The position numbers were made by a program, and so were the translations under genes. Of a DNA stretch of 6,173 nucleotides, positions 1-5,112 are shown piece after piece; the first letter of the stretch is position 1, and each line of letters begins with the position of its first letter. The notes below the pieces were generated by a model that ran no database searches, was not told the DNA's origin, and saw nothing but the letters and a program-made list of their open reading frames with translations. This DNA comes from an uncultured Clostridia bacterium (GTDB lineage Bacteria > Bacillota > Clostridia > TANB77 > CAG-508): assembly GCA_934149155.1 (NCBI GenBank), contig CAKPDZ010000062.1, positions 1 to 6,173 on the forward strand. Reading direction: 5' to 3'.

Positions 1-56
1 TTATTTTTACTTATTCTTATACTACTATGGTATAAAACTTCTATATTTTCTAACAT
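1..56 (-). CDS. MBL-fold metallo-hydrolase, N-terminal fragment (cut by window edge)
   Basis: An open frame starts at ATG (56-54) and stays open for 18 codons to the window edge. It reads MLENIEVLYHSSIRISKN. An AAGGAGG ribosome binding site lies 6 nt upstream, inside the end of the preceding Nudix frame, and the two frames overlap by 7 nt. That layout is typical of translational coupling. The opening, a short strand followed by a xHSSIRI segment, resembles the first beta strands of small clostridial MBL-fold hydrolases (UlaG/UPF0173-like, usually opening with LGHSS.. or HSSI.I). The metal-binding HxHxDH motif would lie further downstream and is not visible, so the family call is inference from a short stretch. 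That a gene starts here is much better supported than what it encodes. Confidence 0.6.
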   Translation of the reverse strand, partial: MLENIEVLYHSSIRISKN

Positions 57-409
57 TTATATCCTCCTTGATTTTTTGTAATAATTTCATCTTTCCTCAT
101 TTTATCAATTATTTTTGCATAGACTCTATCTCGTACCCATATTTCAGATGATGACTCCAATATTTTATTAATTGGTATCCACTTTACCCCACTATTTTCA
201 TCTTCTTTTATATGTATTTGTTCATTCTCATCGGCTTCTAATAAATATGTAACATTAAGATGAACATGAGAACCAACATACTTTCCTCTTTTTTCATGAC
301 CATTTACATTAATCAACTCTAGTGAATAAATATCTTTAGAAATTGGAATAACATTTTTTATTTCAGTTTCTTCTTTTGCTTCTTTCATAGCAACATATAA
401 AATGCCCAT
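50..409 (-). pseudogene. Nudix hydrolase, 5'-truncated remnant
   Basis: The frame encodes 119 residues matching the C-terminal two thirds of a clostridial Nudix hydrolase. The remnant starts inside the Nudix box. K9-E10-A-K-E13-E14-T-E16-I corresponds to the REUxEExGU half, with K for R and E16 where the almost invariant G should be. The first half of the box (G-x5-E) and the N-terminal strands are absent; intact relatives carry roughly 70-80 more residues. The rest is well kept, including the HVHLNVTYLLEADENE strand, the KEDENSGVKWIP segment and the C-terminal helix. The ATG at 409 has no Shine-Dalgarno sequence, and an in-frame TAA lies 5 codons upstream. It follows the ASCH stop by 11 nt, so any translation would depend on readthrough or coupling. 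I infer a deletion that removed the 5' end and left an inactive gene. A functional short protein is possible but unlikely. Confidence 0.75.
63..69 (-). promoter_or_regulatory. Ribosome binding site of the MBL-like gene
   Basis: AAGGAGG on the minus strand, 6 nt before the ATG at 56. It matches the 16S anti-Shine-Dalgarno sequence fully. It is embedded in the last codons of the Nudix remnant (the Q-G-G part of its C-terminus). This site is the main reason for calling a gene start at the window edge. Confidence 0.75.
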
Positions 410-420
410 ATTCGTTTTGT

Positions 421-747
421 CTAGTTAATTTTTATTTTAACACCTAAAACTCCATATTCTTTCTCTTTTTCTGGCGAATAATACTGATACATAGATTTTG
501 TCTTTCTTTTTATTTCTTCTTCATCTAGGTATACCTTTCTAAATAAGTATTCAAAAGTATCTTCTTTGTATAAATCGATAACATCAACTAATAATTTTTC
601 TTGTAAATCTGGCAATTTTAAAAATTCTATTTGATCTCCAATTTTTATTTGTTGTCTTTTTTCATCATATAATCTAAATTCTATTGTTTTTGTTCCATTC
701 TTTATTCTTTCAAATGGACTTTCATTTAATTTCATTTTATGTAACAT
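421..747 (-). CDS. ASCH domain protein
   Basis: This 108-residue protein is one ASCH domain (PUA-like fold, related to the ASC-1 coactivator C-terminus), at the usual length for stand-alone bacterial members. Visible signatures are the N-terminal NESPFERIKNGTKTIEFRL segment, with G18-x-K20-T21-x-E23-x-R25. This is followed by KIGDQIEF (residues 35-42), the beta-barrel turn typical of the fold, and a closing GVLGVKI strand (99-105). ASCH proteins are thought to bind RNA or modified nucleosides. E. coli YqfB, a related small protein, hydrolyses N4-acetylcytidine using a Lys and Thr in the equivalent GxKT segment. Here the lysine is kept and the Thr position appears to be Glu, so the same activity should not be assumed. 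The first ATG is chosen because AAAGGA lies about 9 nt upstream. It sits between a decayed frame and the Nudix remnant, in an otherwise eroding stretch. Confidence 0.85.
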   Translation of the reverse strand: MLHKMKLNESPFERIKNGTKTIEFRLYDEKRQQIKIGDQIEFLKLPDLQEKLLVDVIDLYKEDTFEYLFRKVYLDEEEIKRKTKSMYQYYSPEKEKEYGVLGVKIKIN

Positions 748-839
748 CTGTTTCTTTCCTTTCTTTGTTTATTAAAATTTTCAAATTTAATCTCAGTTAT
801 GACTTTACTATTTTCTTAACTAAATTTTTCATCTACATT

Positions 840-931
840 TTAGTTCCATTCAGTATCACTCAACTTTATAAAATCAGGACTATATTGCTTTCTAAATATT
901 CTAATTGAATATTCTTATATTTACCTTTCAC
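840..931 (-). pseudogene. Decayed small reading frame of unknown family
   Basis: A GTG at 931-929 has a strong AAAAGGAG site 8 nt upstream and lies 14 nt after the VOC stop, so it looks like a genuine operon start. The frame opens MKGKYKNIQLEYLESN and then stops at TAA (868-866) after 21 codons. A one-base frame change at about 884-881 continues as SPDFIKLSDTEWN to another TAA at 842-840. Beyond that the same frame reads on toward the ASCH start with one more stop. This pattern, good initiation followed by a frameshift and stops, suggests a dead gene. I do not recognise the family. A genuine 21-residue peptide is the alternative. The remaining bases to 748 hold nothing else I can support. Confidence 0.4.
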
Positions 932-945
932 AAAAATTTCTCCTT

Positions 946-1479
946 TTAATTATTAAATCTTAATAAATATCCATCTGGATCTTGAACTAAAAACTCTTTA
1001 TCCAAAGAAATTTCATCATTAACTCTGTATTCATGAACTTCTAAATCCAGAAAAAACTTGATATCTTTTTCTTTTAATTTATTATACATTTTTTCAACAT
1101 CTGAAATTGTCATGCTTATATTGATGCCTCGACCATATGGATATTCCAGCTTTCCAGTATTCCAATTATTATTATCTTCTTCTATCATTATCTGATTTTC
1201 TTCTAATTGTAAAAAGCAAAATTTATCTTCTTTTCTTTCATATTTTACCTGAAATCCTAAATCTATGTAAAATTTTTTGCTTATATCTATATTTGATACA
1301 CTTAATTCAGGAATTAAACTATTAAATTCTATATTTTCTCTAATAATTTCATGCTCAAAAAATCTTTCTTGAAATTCTGTTAATGCATCAATCTCTTTAT
1401 TTGAATATTCTCTACTATCTGGTACAACTATTAATTTATCATCATTATCATTTTTGTTTAAATATTCTCTTGAATTCAT
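946..1479 (-). CDS. VOC family (glyoxalase/bleomycin-resistance-like) protein
   Basis: From the chosen ATG at 1479 the product is 177 residues. Residues about 55-177 form a VOC domain. IPELSVSNIDISKKFYIDLGF is the first beta-alpha unit, YPYGRGINISMTISDVEKMY (113-132) opens the second, and FLVQDPDGYLLRF (163-175) closes it. The usual metal ligands are not in place: the final strand has YLLRF where metallo-members carry Glu. This points to a metal-free ligand-binding or sequestering type, as in bleomycin-binding proteins. The substrate is unknown. The first 54 residues, charged and Asn/Asp-rich, precede the VOC fold and are not part of the usual 120-130-residue protein. The frame extends upstream to a TTG at 1530, but those codons only translate the hairpin and promoter. 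GGAG at 1490-1487, 7 nt from ATG, fixes the start. It is probably transcribed from the promoter at 1502-1530. Confidence 0.85.
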   Translation of the reverse strand: MNSREYLNKNDNDDKLIVVPDSREYSNKEIDALTEFQERFFEHEIIRENIEFNSLIPELSVSNIDISKKFYIDLGFQVKYERKEDKFCFLQLEENQIMIEEDNNNWNTGKLEYPYGRGINISMTISDVEKMYNKLKEKDIKFFLDLEVHEYRVNDEISLDKEFLVQDPDGYLLRFNN

Positions 1480-1486
1480 ATTTTTT

Positions 1487-1490
1487 CTCC
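1487..1490 (-). promoter_or_regulatory. Ribosome binding site that sets the VOC gene start
   Basis: GGAG on the minus strand (within GTAGGAG), 7 nt before the ATG at 1479. It lies downstream of the predicted -10 box. It rules out the upstream TTG start at 1530, which lies in the -35/hairpin region and has no ribosome binding site. Confidence 0.75.
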
Positions 1491-1501
1491 TACTAATTAC
1501 C

Positions 1502-1530
1502 TTTATAGCACAAAAACAGATAATTATCAA
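1502..1530 (-). promoter_or_regulatory. Extended -10 promoter for the VOC gene (copy A)
   Basis: On the minus strand, TTGATA (1530-1525) is separated by exactly 17 nt from TATAAA (1507-1502). TG sits one base before the -10 box, giving TGCTATAAA, a classic extended -10 sigma-A-type promoter. Transcription would start about 7 nt further on, giving a leader of roughly 16-17 nt with the GGAG site near its 5' end. The -35 box overlaps the loop and 3' arm of the palindrome at 1513-1545. The same promoter recurs upstream of the PPC gene. Promoter function is inferred from sequence. Confidence 0.6.
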
Positions 1531-1545
1531 CTAATTATCTGTTTT
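1513..1545 (-). terminator. Palindrome/hairpin copy A: probable terminator of the five-gene operon, possible operator
   Basis: A perfect 14-bp inverted repeat (1513-1526 with 1532-1545) surrounds a 5-nt loop, GTTGA on the minus strand. Read on the minus strand the 3' arm ends in TTTTT followed by GTG, so it can act as a Rho-independent terminator for the upstream membrane-protein gene. Its stem is AT-rich and its U-run short, so efficiency is uncertain. The 5' arm encodes the last codons and stop (T-D-N-stop) of that gene. Because the -35 box of the next promoter lies in the same palindrome, it could instead be, or also be, a protein-binding operator. Confidence 0.6.
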
Positions 1546-2307
1546 ATTTATGTGTTTATATATTAAGAATAACGAACTACTAATTATGACTCCCAGTATA
1601 ATAGATATAGTTAGTGAATCTATATTAATCTCTTGCAGCCAGCCCCCTGCGAATTTTTGATCAATAAAATCAGTCATTAATTTAATAAGTATAAAAATCA
1701 TTATCATAAATACTGTAGTTATTAAGCTAACATTCCTTATAGACTTTAATGCTCTAAATTTTTCTAGTACAATTAAAACAATTGTAAGTATAACAGTTAC
1801 AATCGATATAATTATTCTAAAATAAATATTTGTAAGTAAATTATATATCTTAAAAATCGTTAAGTAAGTATTTTCTGAATCCTCCATTAGGCCATCTTGT
1901 AATCCACTTTCTATTCTAGTAATTTGTTTAATCGTATTTTTCCTCATATTTTGTAATTTTTCTTCTGATGTTTCCTTAGGCATATAATCTTTTATTAATA
2001 TATCCACTTCATTTTCTATATCCATTTCTATTTTTTCATTACCAATAACATTTTCTACTACTGTCTCTATAAATTTAGCTGTAATCTTCTTGGTAGTTTT
2101 GCTATTTCTAATATTATCTTCTATTTTTCCTAGTTCATTTATATCTACATCATAAACAATTTCGTCAAGTAAATATCCTGATACTTTTTTAGAAAGAATT
2201 TCTTGCGAAAAAGTATCTATAACTATATGTTTAATTACAAAACTCATACTCATCACTATAAAACATAAAAGTAACAATATTTTCAATACTATTTTTATAT
2301 ATTTCAT
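1531..2307 (-). CDS. Four-segment membrane protein of unknown function
   Basis: The product is 258 residues. A hydrophobic segment at about 5-25 is followed by a charged domain of about 135 residues (26-160) rich in Glu, Lys and Ile and predicted mostly helical. Three further membrane segments lie at about 164-181, 193-211 and 231-250, ending in a short polar tail. The topology suggests a large soluble loop between segments 1 and 2, probably outside the cell, but no catalytic or binding motif is visible and I do not recognise the family. ATG at 2307 is supported by GGAGG 9 nt upstream in the 19-nt gap after fprA, so it is the last gene of the ppc-ogt-tag-fprA operon. The C-terminal T-D-N and the stop are written by the hairpin at 1513-1545. 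That the protein acts with FprA is only a contextual guess. Confidence 0.75.
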   Translation of the reverse strand: MKYIKIVLKILLLLCFIVMSMSFVIKHIVIDTFSQEILSKKVSGYLLDEIVYDVDINELGKIEDNIRNSKTTKKITAKFIETVVENVIGNEKIEMDIENEVDILIKDYMPKETSEEKLQNMRKNTIKQITRIESGLQDGLMEDSENTYLTIFKIYNLLTNIYFRIIISIVTVILTIVLIVLEKFRALKSIRNVSLITTVFMIMIFILIKLMTDFIDQKFAGGWLQEINIDSLTISIILGVIISSSLFLIYKHINKTDN

Positions 2308-2326
2308 AATCTATTTCCTCCACTGC

Positions 2327-3493
2327 TTATTTTAGTACATTTTCAGCTAATTCATTTAATTTTTCAATATTTTCTTCTTTTAAAGTTGATTTTATAGTTA
2401 CAACAGGTTCAACTATTTCAATATTTTTCATTGTAGAAACAATCTCTTTCATACATCTTGCAGCATTAGGAGCCCAAGTTCCATTTTCTATAATTGCAAC
2501 CTTTTTGTTTTGATAATTTTTTTCTTTTAAATTTAATAATAAATCTCTCATTGGAGTAAATATTCCCATATCATATGTTGCTGATGCAAAAACTATTTTT
2601 CCATATCTAAATGAATCTTCAACCGCTTCTGCCCAGTCTTCTCTTGATAAATCGGCTAGTACAACTTTTGCTGCACCTTTTTCTTCTAAAATTTCTTTTA
2701 ATTTTTCACATACTTTTAATGTATTTCCATGTATTGAAGCACATGCTATGTAAACTCCTTCACTTTCAGTTTCGTATTTACTCCATATATCATATTTATT
2801 AATATAATGTGCCAAATTTTCTCTTAAAATTGGACCATGTAATGGGCAAATAGTTTTTATTTCTAATTGACTTGCTTTTTTTAATACAGATTGTACCTGC
2901 ATACCATATTTTCCAACTATATTAAAATAATATCTTCTAGCTTCACAATCCCAATCTTCATCTATATCTAAAGTACCAAATTTTCCAAAGCCATCAGCTG
3001 AAAATAATATTTTTTCTTTTTCTTCATATTCCATCATTACTTCTGGCCAGTGTACCATAGGAGCTATTATAAAGTGTAATTTATGTTTTCCTAGTTCTAA
3101 AGTATCTCCTTCTTTTACTTCAACTTTTCTTTCTTCTAAATCCTCAATATTAAAGAATTGCGGTAAAAATGCAAATGTTTTATTATTGCCTACTAATTTT
3201 ATATTAGGATATTTTTCTATTACTGTTCCTATGTTGTATGCATGATCTGGCTCTAAATGTGAAATTATTAAATAATCAGGTTCTCTACCATTTAAGGCAT
3301 TCTCTAAGTTTTCTAGCCATTCATCTGTTTTTCTTCTATCGATTGTTTCCATTATGGCAATTTTTTCATCCATTATTACATATGAATTATATGAGATTCC
3401 ATTTGGAACTTTATATTGATTTTCAAATAAATCAATGTCTTTGTCATCAGCTCCAATATATATTATATCATTTGAAATTTTTACATCTTTCAT
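2327..3493 (-). CDS. fprA: FprA family A-type flavoprotein (flavodiiron protein)
   Basis: At 388 residues this is a full-length class A flavodiiron protein: an N-terminal metallo-beta-lactamase-like diiron domain (about 1-245) and a C-terminal flavodoxin domain that binds FMN (about 246-388). All expected diiron ligands are visible: H79, E81, D83 and H84 in SHLEPDHAYN, then H148, D167 and H219. The flavodoxin part opens with VYIACASIHGNT, the FMN phosphate loop, and contains the later ENGTWAPNA segment. Such proteins reduce O2 to water and/or NO to N2O in the cytoplasm of anaerobes, fed by rubredoxin or a similar carrier. No rubredoxin domain is fused here and none is encoded nearby. Which gas is preferred cannot be read from the sequence. 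The ATG lies 1 nt after the tag stop, and its AAAGGAAG site is inside the last tag codons, so translation is probably coupled. Confidence 0.95.
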   Translation of the reverse strand: MKDVKISNDIIYIGADDKDIDLFENQYKVPNGISYNSYVIMDEKIAIMETIDRRKTDEWLENLENALNGREPDYLIISHLEPDHAYNIGTVIEKYPNIKLVGNNKTFAFLPQFFNIEDLEERKVEVKEGDTLELGKHKLHFIIAPMVHWPEVMMEYEEKEKILFSADGFGKFGTLDIDEDWDCEARRYYFNIVGKYGMQVQSVLKKASQLEIKTICPLHGPILRENLAHYINKYDIWSKYETESEGVYIACASIHGNTLKVCEKLKEILEEKGAAKVVLADLSREDWAEAVEDSFRYGKIVFASATYDMGIFTPMRDLLLNLKEKNYQNKKVAIIENGTWAPNAARCMKEIVSTMKNIEIVEPVVTIKSTLKEENIEKLNELAENVLK

Positions 3494-3494
3494 T

Positions 3495-4043
3495 TTATTT
3501 ACTTCCTTTCTTATACATAAAACATTCTTTATCGTGTGAATATATAACTCCTATTGCTTGCAAATATGAATAAATAATTGTACTTCCTACAAACTTCATT
3601 CCTCTTTTTTTCAAATCTTTTGACAAACTATCTGACAACTCATTTGTAGTCTGATCAATTTCATAAATAATTTTATCATTTGTAAAAGTTCTTAAATAAT
3701 TATAAAATGTTCCATATTCATTTTGAATTTTCTTAAAAATTTTACTATTATTTATAATTGCATTTATTTTTAACTTATTTCTTATAATCTTTTCATTTCG
3801 TAATAATTCTTCTATCTTTCCTTCTTTATAATTGCAAATTTTATCTATATCAAAATTATCAAATGCTTTTCTAAAATCGTCCCTTTTATTTAATACACAT
3901 TCCCAAGATAGACCTGCTTGAAAAGATTCTAAAATTAGCATCTCATATAAATATTTTTCATCATAATTAGGCTTGCACCATTCATTATCGTGATATTCCA
4001 CATATTTAGGATTATTTAAATTACACCATTTACATCTTATCAT
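3495..4043 (-). CDS. tag: DNA-3-methyladenine glycosylase I
   Basis: This 182-residue protein is close in length and sequence to E. coli Tag. It excises 3-methyladenine from alkylated DNA in base excision repair. The zinc site that staples the two ends of the protein is complete: C4 (MIRC), H18 (EYHDNEW), H170 and C174 (HDKEC). Base-pocket residues corresponding to E. coli Y16, E38 and W46 appear as Y17, E39 and W47 in the EYH and LESFQAGLSW segments. The conserved LKKRGMKFVGSTIIYSYLQAIG block lies near the C-terminus. The start overlaps the ogt stop by 4 nt (ATGA), with AAAGGA 8 nt upstream inside ogt. The stop is followed after one base by fprA. It is therefore the middle of a tightly coupled repair/flavoprotein operon. 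Confidence 0.95.
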   Translation of the reverse strand: MIRCKWCNLNNPKYVEYHDNEWCKPNYDEKYLYEMLILESFQAGLSWECVLNKRDDFRKAFDNFDIDKICNYKEGKIEELLRNEKIIRNKLKINAIINNSKIFKKIQNEYGTFYNYLRTFTNDKIIYEIDQTTNELSDSLSKDLKKRGMKFVGSTIIYSYLQAIGVIYSHDKECFMYKKGSK

Positions 4044-4579
4044 AATGCTGTTCCTTTCTTTGGAATAAAAAATTTACTCATATCATTTTTTTCCAACTTT
4101 AATAGTTCAACTTTATTTTTTATTCCTCCACCATAACCAGTTAAACTTCCATTTATTCCTACTACTCTATGACAAGGAATTATAATGCATATTGGATTCC
4201 AACCAACAGCTCCACCTACTGCTTGGGATGACATTCTTTTTATTCCTCGTTTTTCAGCTATTGTTTTTGATATGTCATTATATGTTAATGTTTGTCCATA
4301 TTCTATAGAATTCATTATATCTATTACATCTTGTCTAAATGGTGTTAGATTTACTATTTTATATTTGGGTATAAAGTTAGGATTTTCTCCACTAAAATAA
4401 ATATCTAGCCATTTACTTGTTTCTTTAAAAATTTCTAAATCTTTTTCTTCACAATCTACTATGTGTTTAGATGAATCTCTTGAACCTTCAAACCATAAAC
4501 CTGTTAGAGATTCTCCATTACTATTCATTATCATATTCGAAAAGTTGTCTGGTGTTTTGTATGTATATTTATATGTCAT
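4040..4579 (-). CDS. ogt: Methylated-DNA--protein-cysteine S-methyltransferase (O6-alkylguanine repair)
   Basis: This 179-residue suicide enzyme transfers the alkyl group from O6-alkylguanine in DNA to its own cysteine. The PCHRV active site is at 135-139, with C136 as acceptor. The DNA-binding helix-turn-helix region is visible upstream (TPFRQDVIDIMNSIEYGQTLTY, then SSQAVGGAVGWNP), and GSLTGYGGGI follows the active site. Residues 1-75 form the Ogt-type N-terminal domain, with ESLTGLWFEG. There is no Ada regulatory domain, so it is a stand-alone repair enzyme. The ATG is kept because MTYKYTYKTP aligns with the usual Ogt start, although its Shine-Dalgarno sequence is weak (GTGAGAG about 11 nt upstream). 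It follows the PPC gene by 41 nt with no terminator between, and its stop overlaps the tag start. Confidence 0.95.
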   Translation of the reverse strand: MTYKYTYKTPDNFSNMIMNSNGESLTGLWFEGSRDSSKHIVDCEEKDLEIFKETSKWLDIYFSGENPNFIPKYKIVNLTPFRQDVIDIMNSIEYGQTLTYNDISKTIAEKRGIKRMSSQAVGGAVGWNPICIIIPCHRVVGINGSLTGYGGGIKNKVELLKLEKNDMSKFFIPKKGTAL

Positions 4580-4620
4580 AATGTTTGACTCTCACTTTCT
4601 GCTTTCATATTTATTACATT

Positions 4621-5040
4621 TTAAAATTTGAATAAATTTAATCCTATTTCTTCATCAAAATATCTATCTACTTTTCCATCTATAATATCTATTACCATCT
4701 CACAAGTAGCACTTACTACTGCTTTATTTAAATGGCCTCCAAATACTTCTCCTTTATCATTCCCTGCACTCATATGAATGTGTGTGTAAAATTCACCATT
4801 CATTGTATTTATTGTTCCTATTAATGAAACAATTTCAAAATTGCCTTTAAATTCATTTGAATAATACTTCTTTTCATCAACTTTATATACACCAACAGTA
4901 AACTCATTTGTTGCTCCTAATGCATTAATACTGGCTAACTTTATATTTTCTTTTAGTGATATTTCTTTTATTTTCTCAAGTATTTCTTCTCCTTTATCAA
5001 TTCTTGCAATTATTTTATTTTCAAATTTTCTATATTCCAT
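4621..5040 (-). CDS. PPC/DUF296 domain protein
   Basis: From the ATG at 5040 the product is 139 residues, a single PPC (plant and prokaryote conserved, DUF296) domain of the usual bacterial length. Family signatures are LASINALGATNEFTVGVY (35-52), the FEIVSLIGTINTMNGEFYTHIH core (68-89) and VFGGHLNKAVVSATCEMVI (99-117). H87, H89 and H103 match the three histidines that bind metal in solved bacterial PPC proteins. Plant relatives carry AT-hook DNA-binding motifs, but none is present here. Bacterial members form trimers of unknown physiological role, and any DNA-binding label is only by homology. The frame extends to a TTG at 5097, but those codons translate the hairpin-promoter. A perfect AAGGAGG, 8 nt before ATG 5040, decides the start. 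It is the first gene of the operon with ogt, tag and fprA, probably driven by the promoter at 5069-5097. Confidence 0.88.
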   Translation of the reverse strand: MEYRKFENKIIARIDKGEEILEKIKEISLKENIKLASINALGATNEFTVGVYKVDEKKYYSNEFKGNFEIVSLIGTINTMNGEFYTHIHMSAGNDKGEVFGGHLNKAVVSATCEMVIDIIDGKVDRYFDEEIGLNLFKF

Positions 5041-5048
5041 TTTATATA

Positions 5049-5055
5049 CCTCCTT
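5049..5055 (-). promoter_or_regulatory. Ribosome binding site that sets the PPC gene start
   Basis: AAGGAGG on the minus strand, 8 nt before the ATG at 5040, downstream of the predicted -10 box and about where an efficient leader would need it. It excludes the TTG at 5097. Confidence 0.85.
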
Positions 5056-5068
5056 ATTTATATAAATA

Positions 5069-5097
5069 TTTATATCACAAAAGCAGATAATTATCAA
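5069..5097 (-). promoter_or_regulatory. Extended -10 promoter for the PPC-ogt-tag-fprA operon (copy B)
   Basis: On the minus strand, TTGATA (5097-5092), a 17-nt spacer and TATAAA (5074-5069) occur with TG one base before the -10 box (TGATATAAA). The architecture and spacing are identical to those at 1502-1530. Initiation about 7 nt downstream would leave a short AT-rich leader of about 20-22 nt containing AAGGAGG. The -35 box lies in the palindrome at 5079-5113. Promoter function is inferred from sequence. Confidence 0.6.
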
Positions 5098-5112
5098 CTA
5101 ATTACCTGCTTT
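5069..5112 (-). repeat. Two-copy hairpin-promoter module, copy B
   Basis: This segment matches 1502-1545 at 40 of 44 positions without gaps. The differences are one compensatory pair in the stem (A-T in copy A, G-C here), one A-to-G change that leaves a G-U wobble, and one change at the free base between TG and TATAAA. No difference destroys pairing or a promoter element. Confidence 0.85.

Larger units (their letters stand above)
1502..1545 (-). repeat. Two-copy hairpin-promoter module, copy A
   Basis: This 44-bp segment matches 5069-5112 at 40 of 44 positions without gaps, on the same strand and at the equivalent place between two transcription blocks. The similarity covers the hairpin and continues through the spacer to the end of the -10 box, then stops. 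Conservation therefore coincides with the hairpin plus promoter and does not extend into the neighbouring genes. Confidence 0.85.

Noticed and set aside
12..36. Short inverted repeat TATAC / GTATA near the window edge as a terminator.
   Set aside because: The stem is only 5 bp with no U-run, and it lies inside the opening codons of the MBL-like gene.
684..908. Plus-strand frame of 74 residues rich in Phe, Leu and Ile.
   Set aside because: It is the reverse of AT-rich minus-strand sequence, has no credible ribosome site, and overlaps the ASCH gene and the decayed frame.
1480..1530. A longer VOC protein also starting MIIICFC, suggesting a shared signal peptide with the PPC protein.
   Set aside because: The shared peptide comes only from the repeated hairpin-promoter being read in the same frame. 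GGAG supports the ATG at 1479.
3238..3573. Plus-strand frame of 111 residues opposite fprA and tag.
   Set aside because: It has shadow composition (His, Leu, Phe) opposite two well-identified genes with complete active sites.
4576..4608. A 10-codon leader frame (MKAESESQTL) whose TGA overlaps the ogt ATG by 4 nt, a possible coupling peptide.
   Set aside because: It has no Shine-Dalgarno sequence and such a short frame arises easily by chance in AT-rich DNA. The overlap is suggestive, but I cannot support it as a gene.
5041..5097. A longer PPC protein starting MIIICFC at a TTG at 5097.
   Set aside because: These codons translate the hairpin, spacer and -10 box. The perfect ribosome site lies downstream and serves the ATG at 5040.
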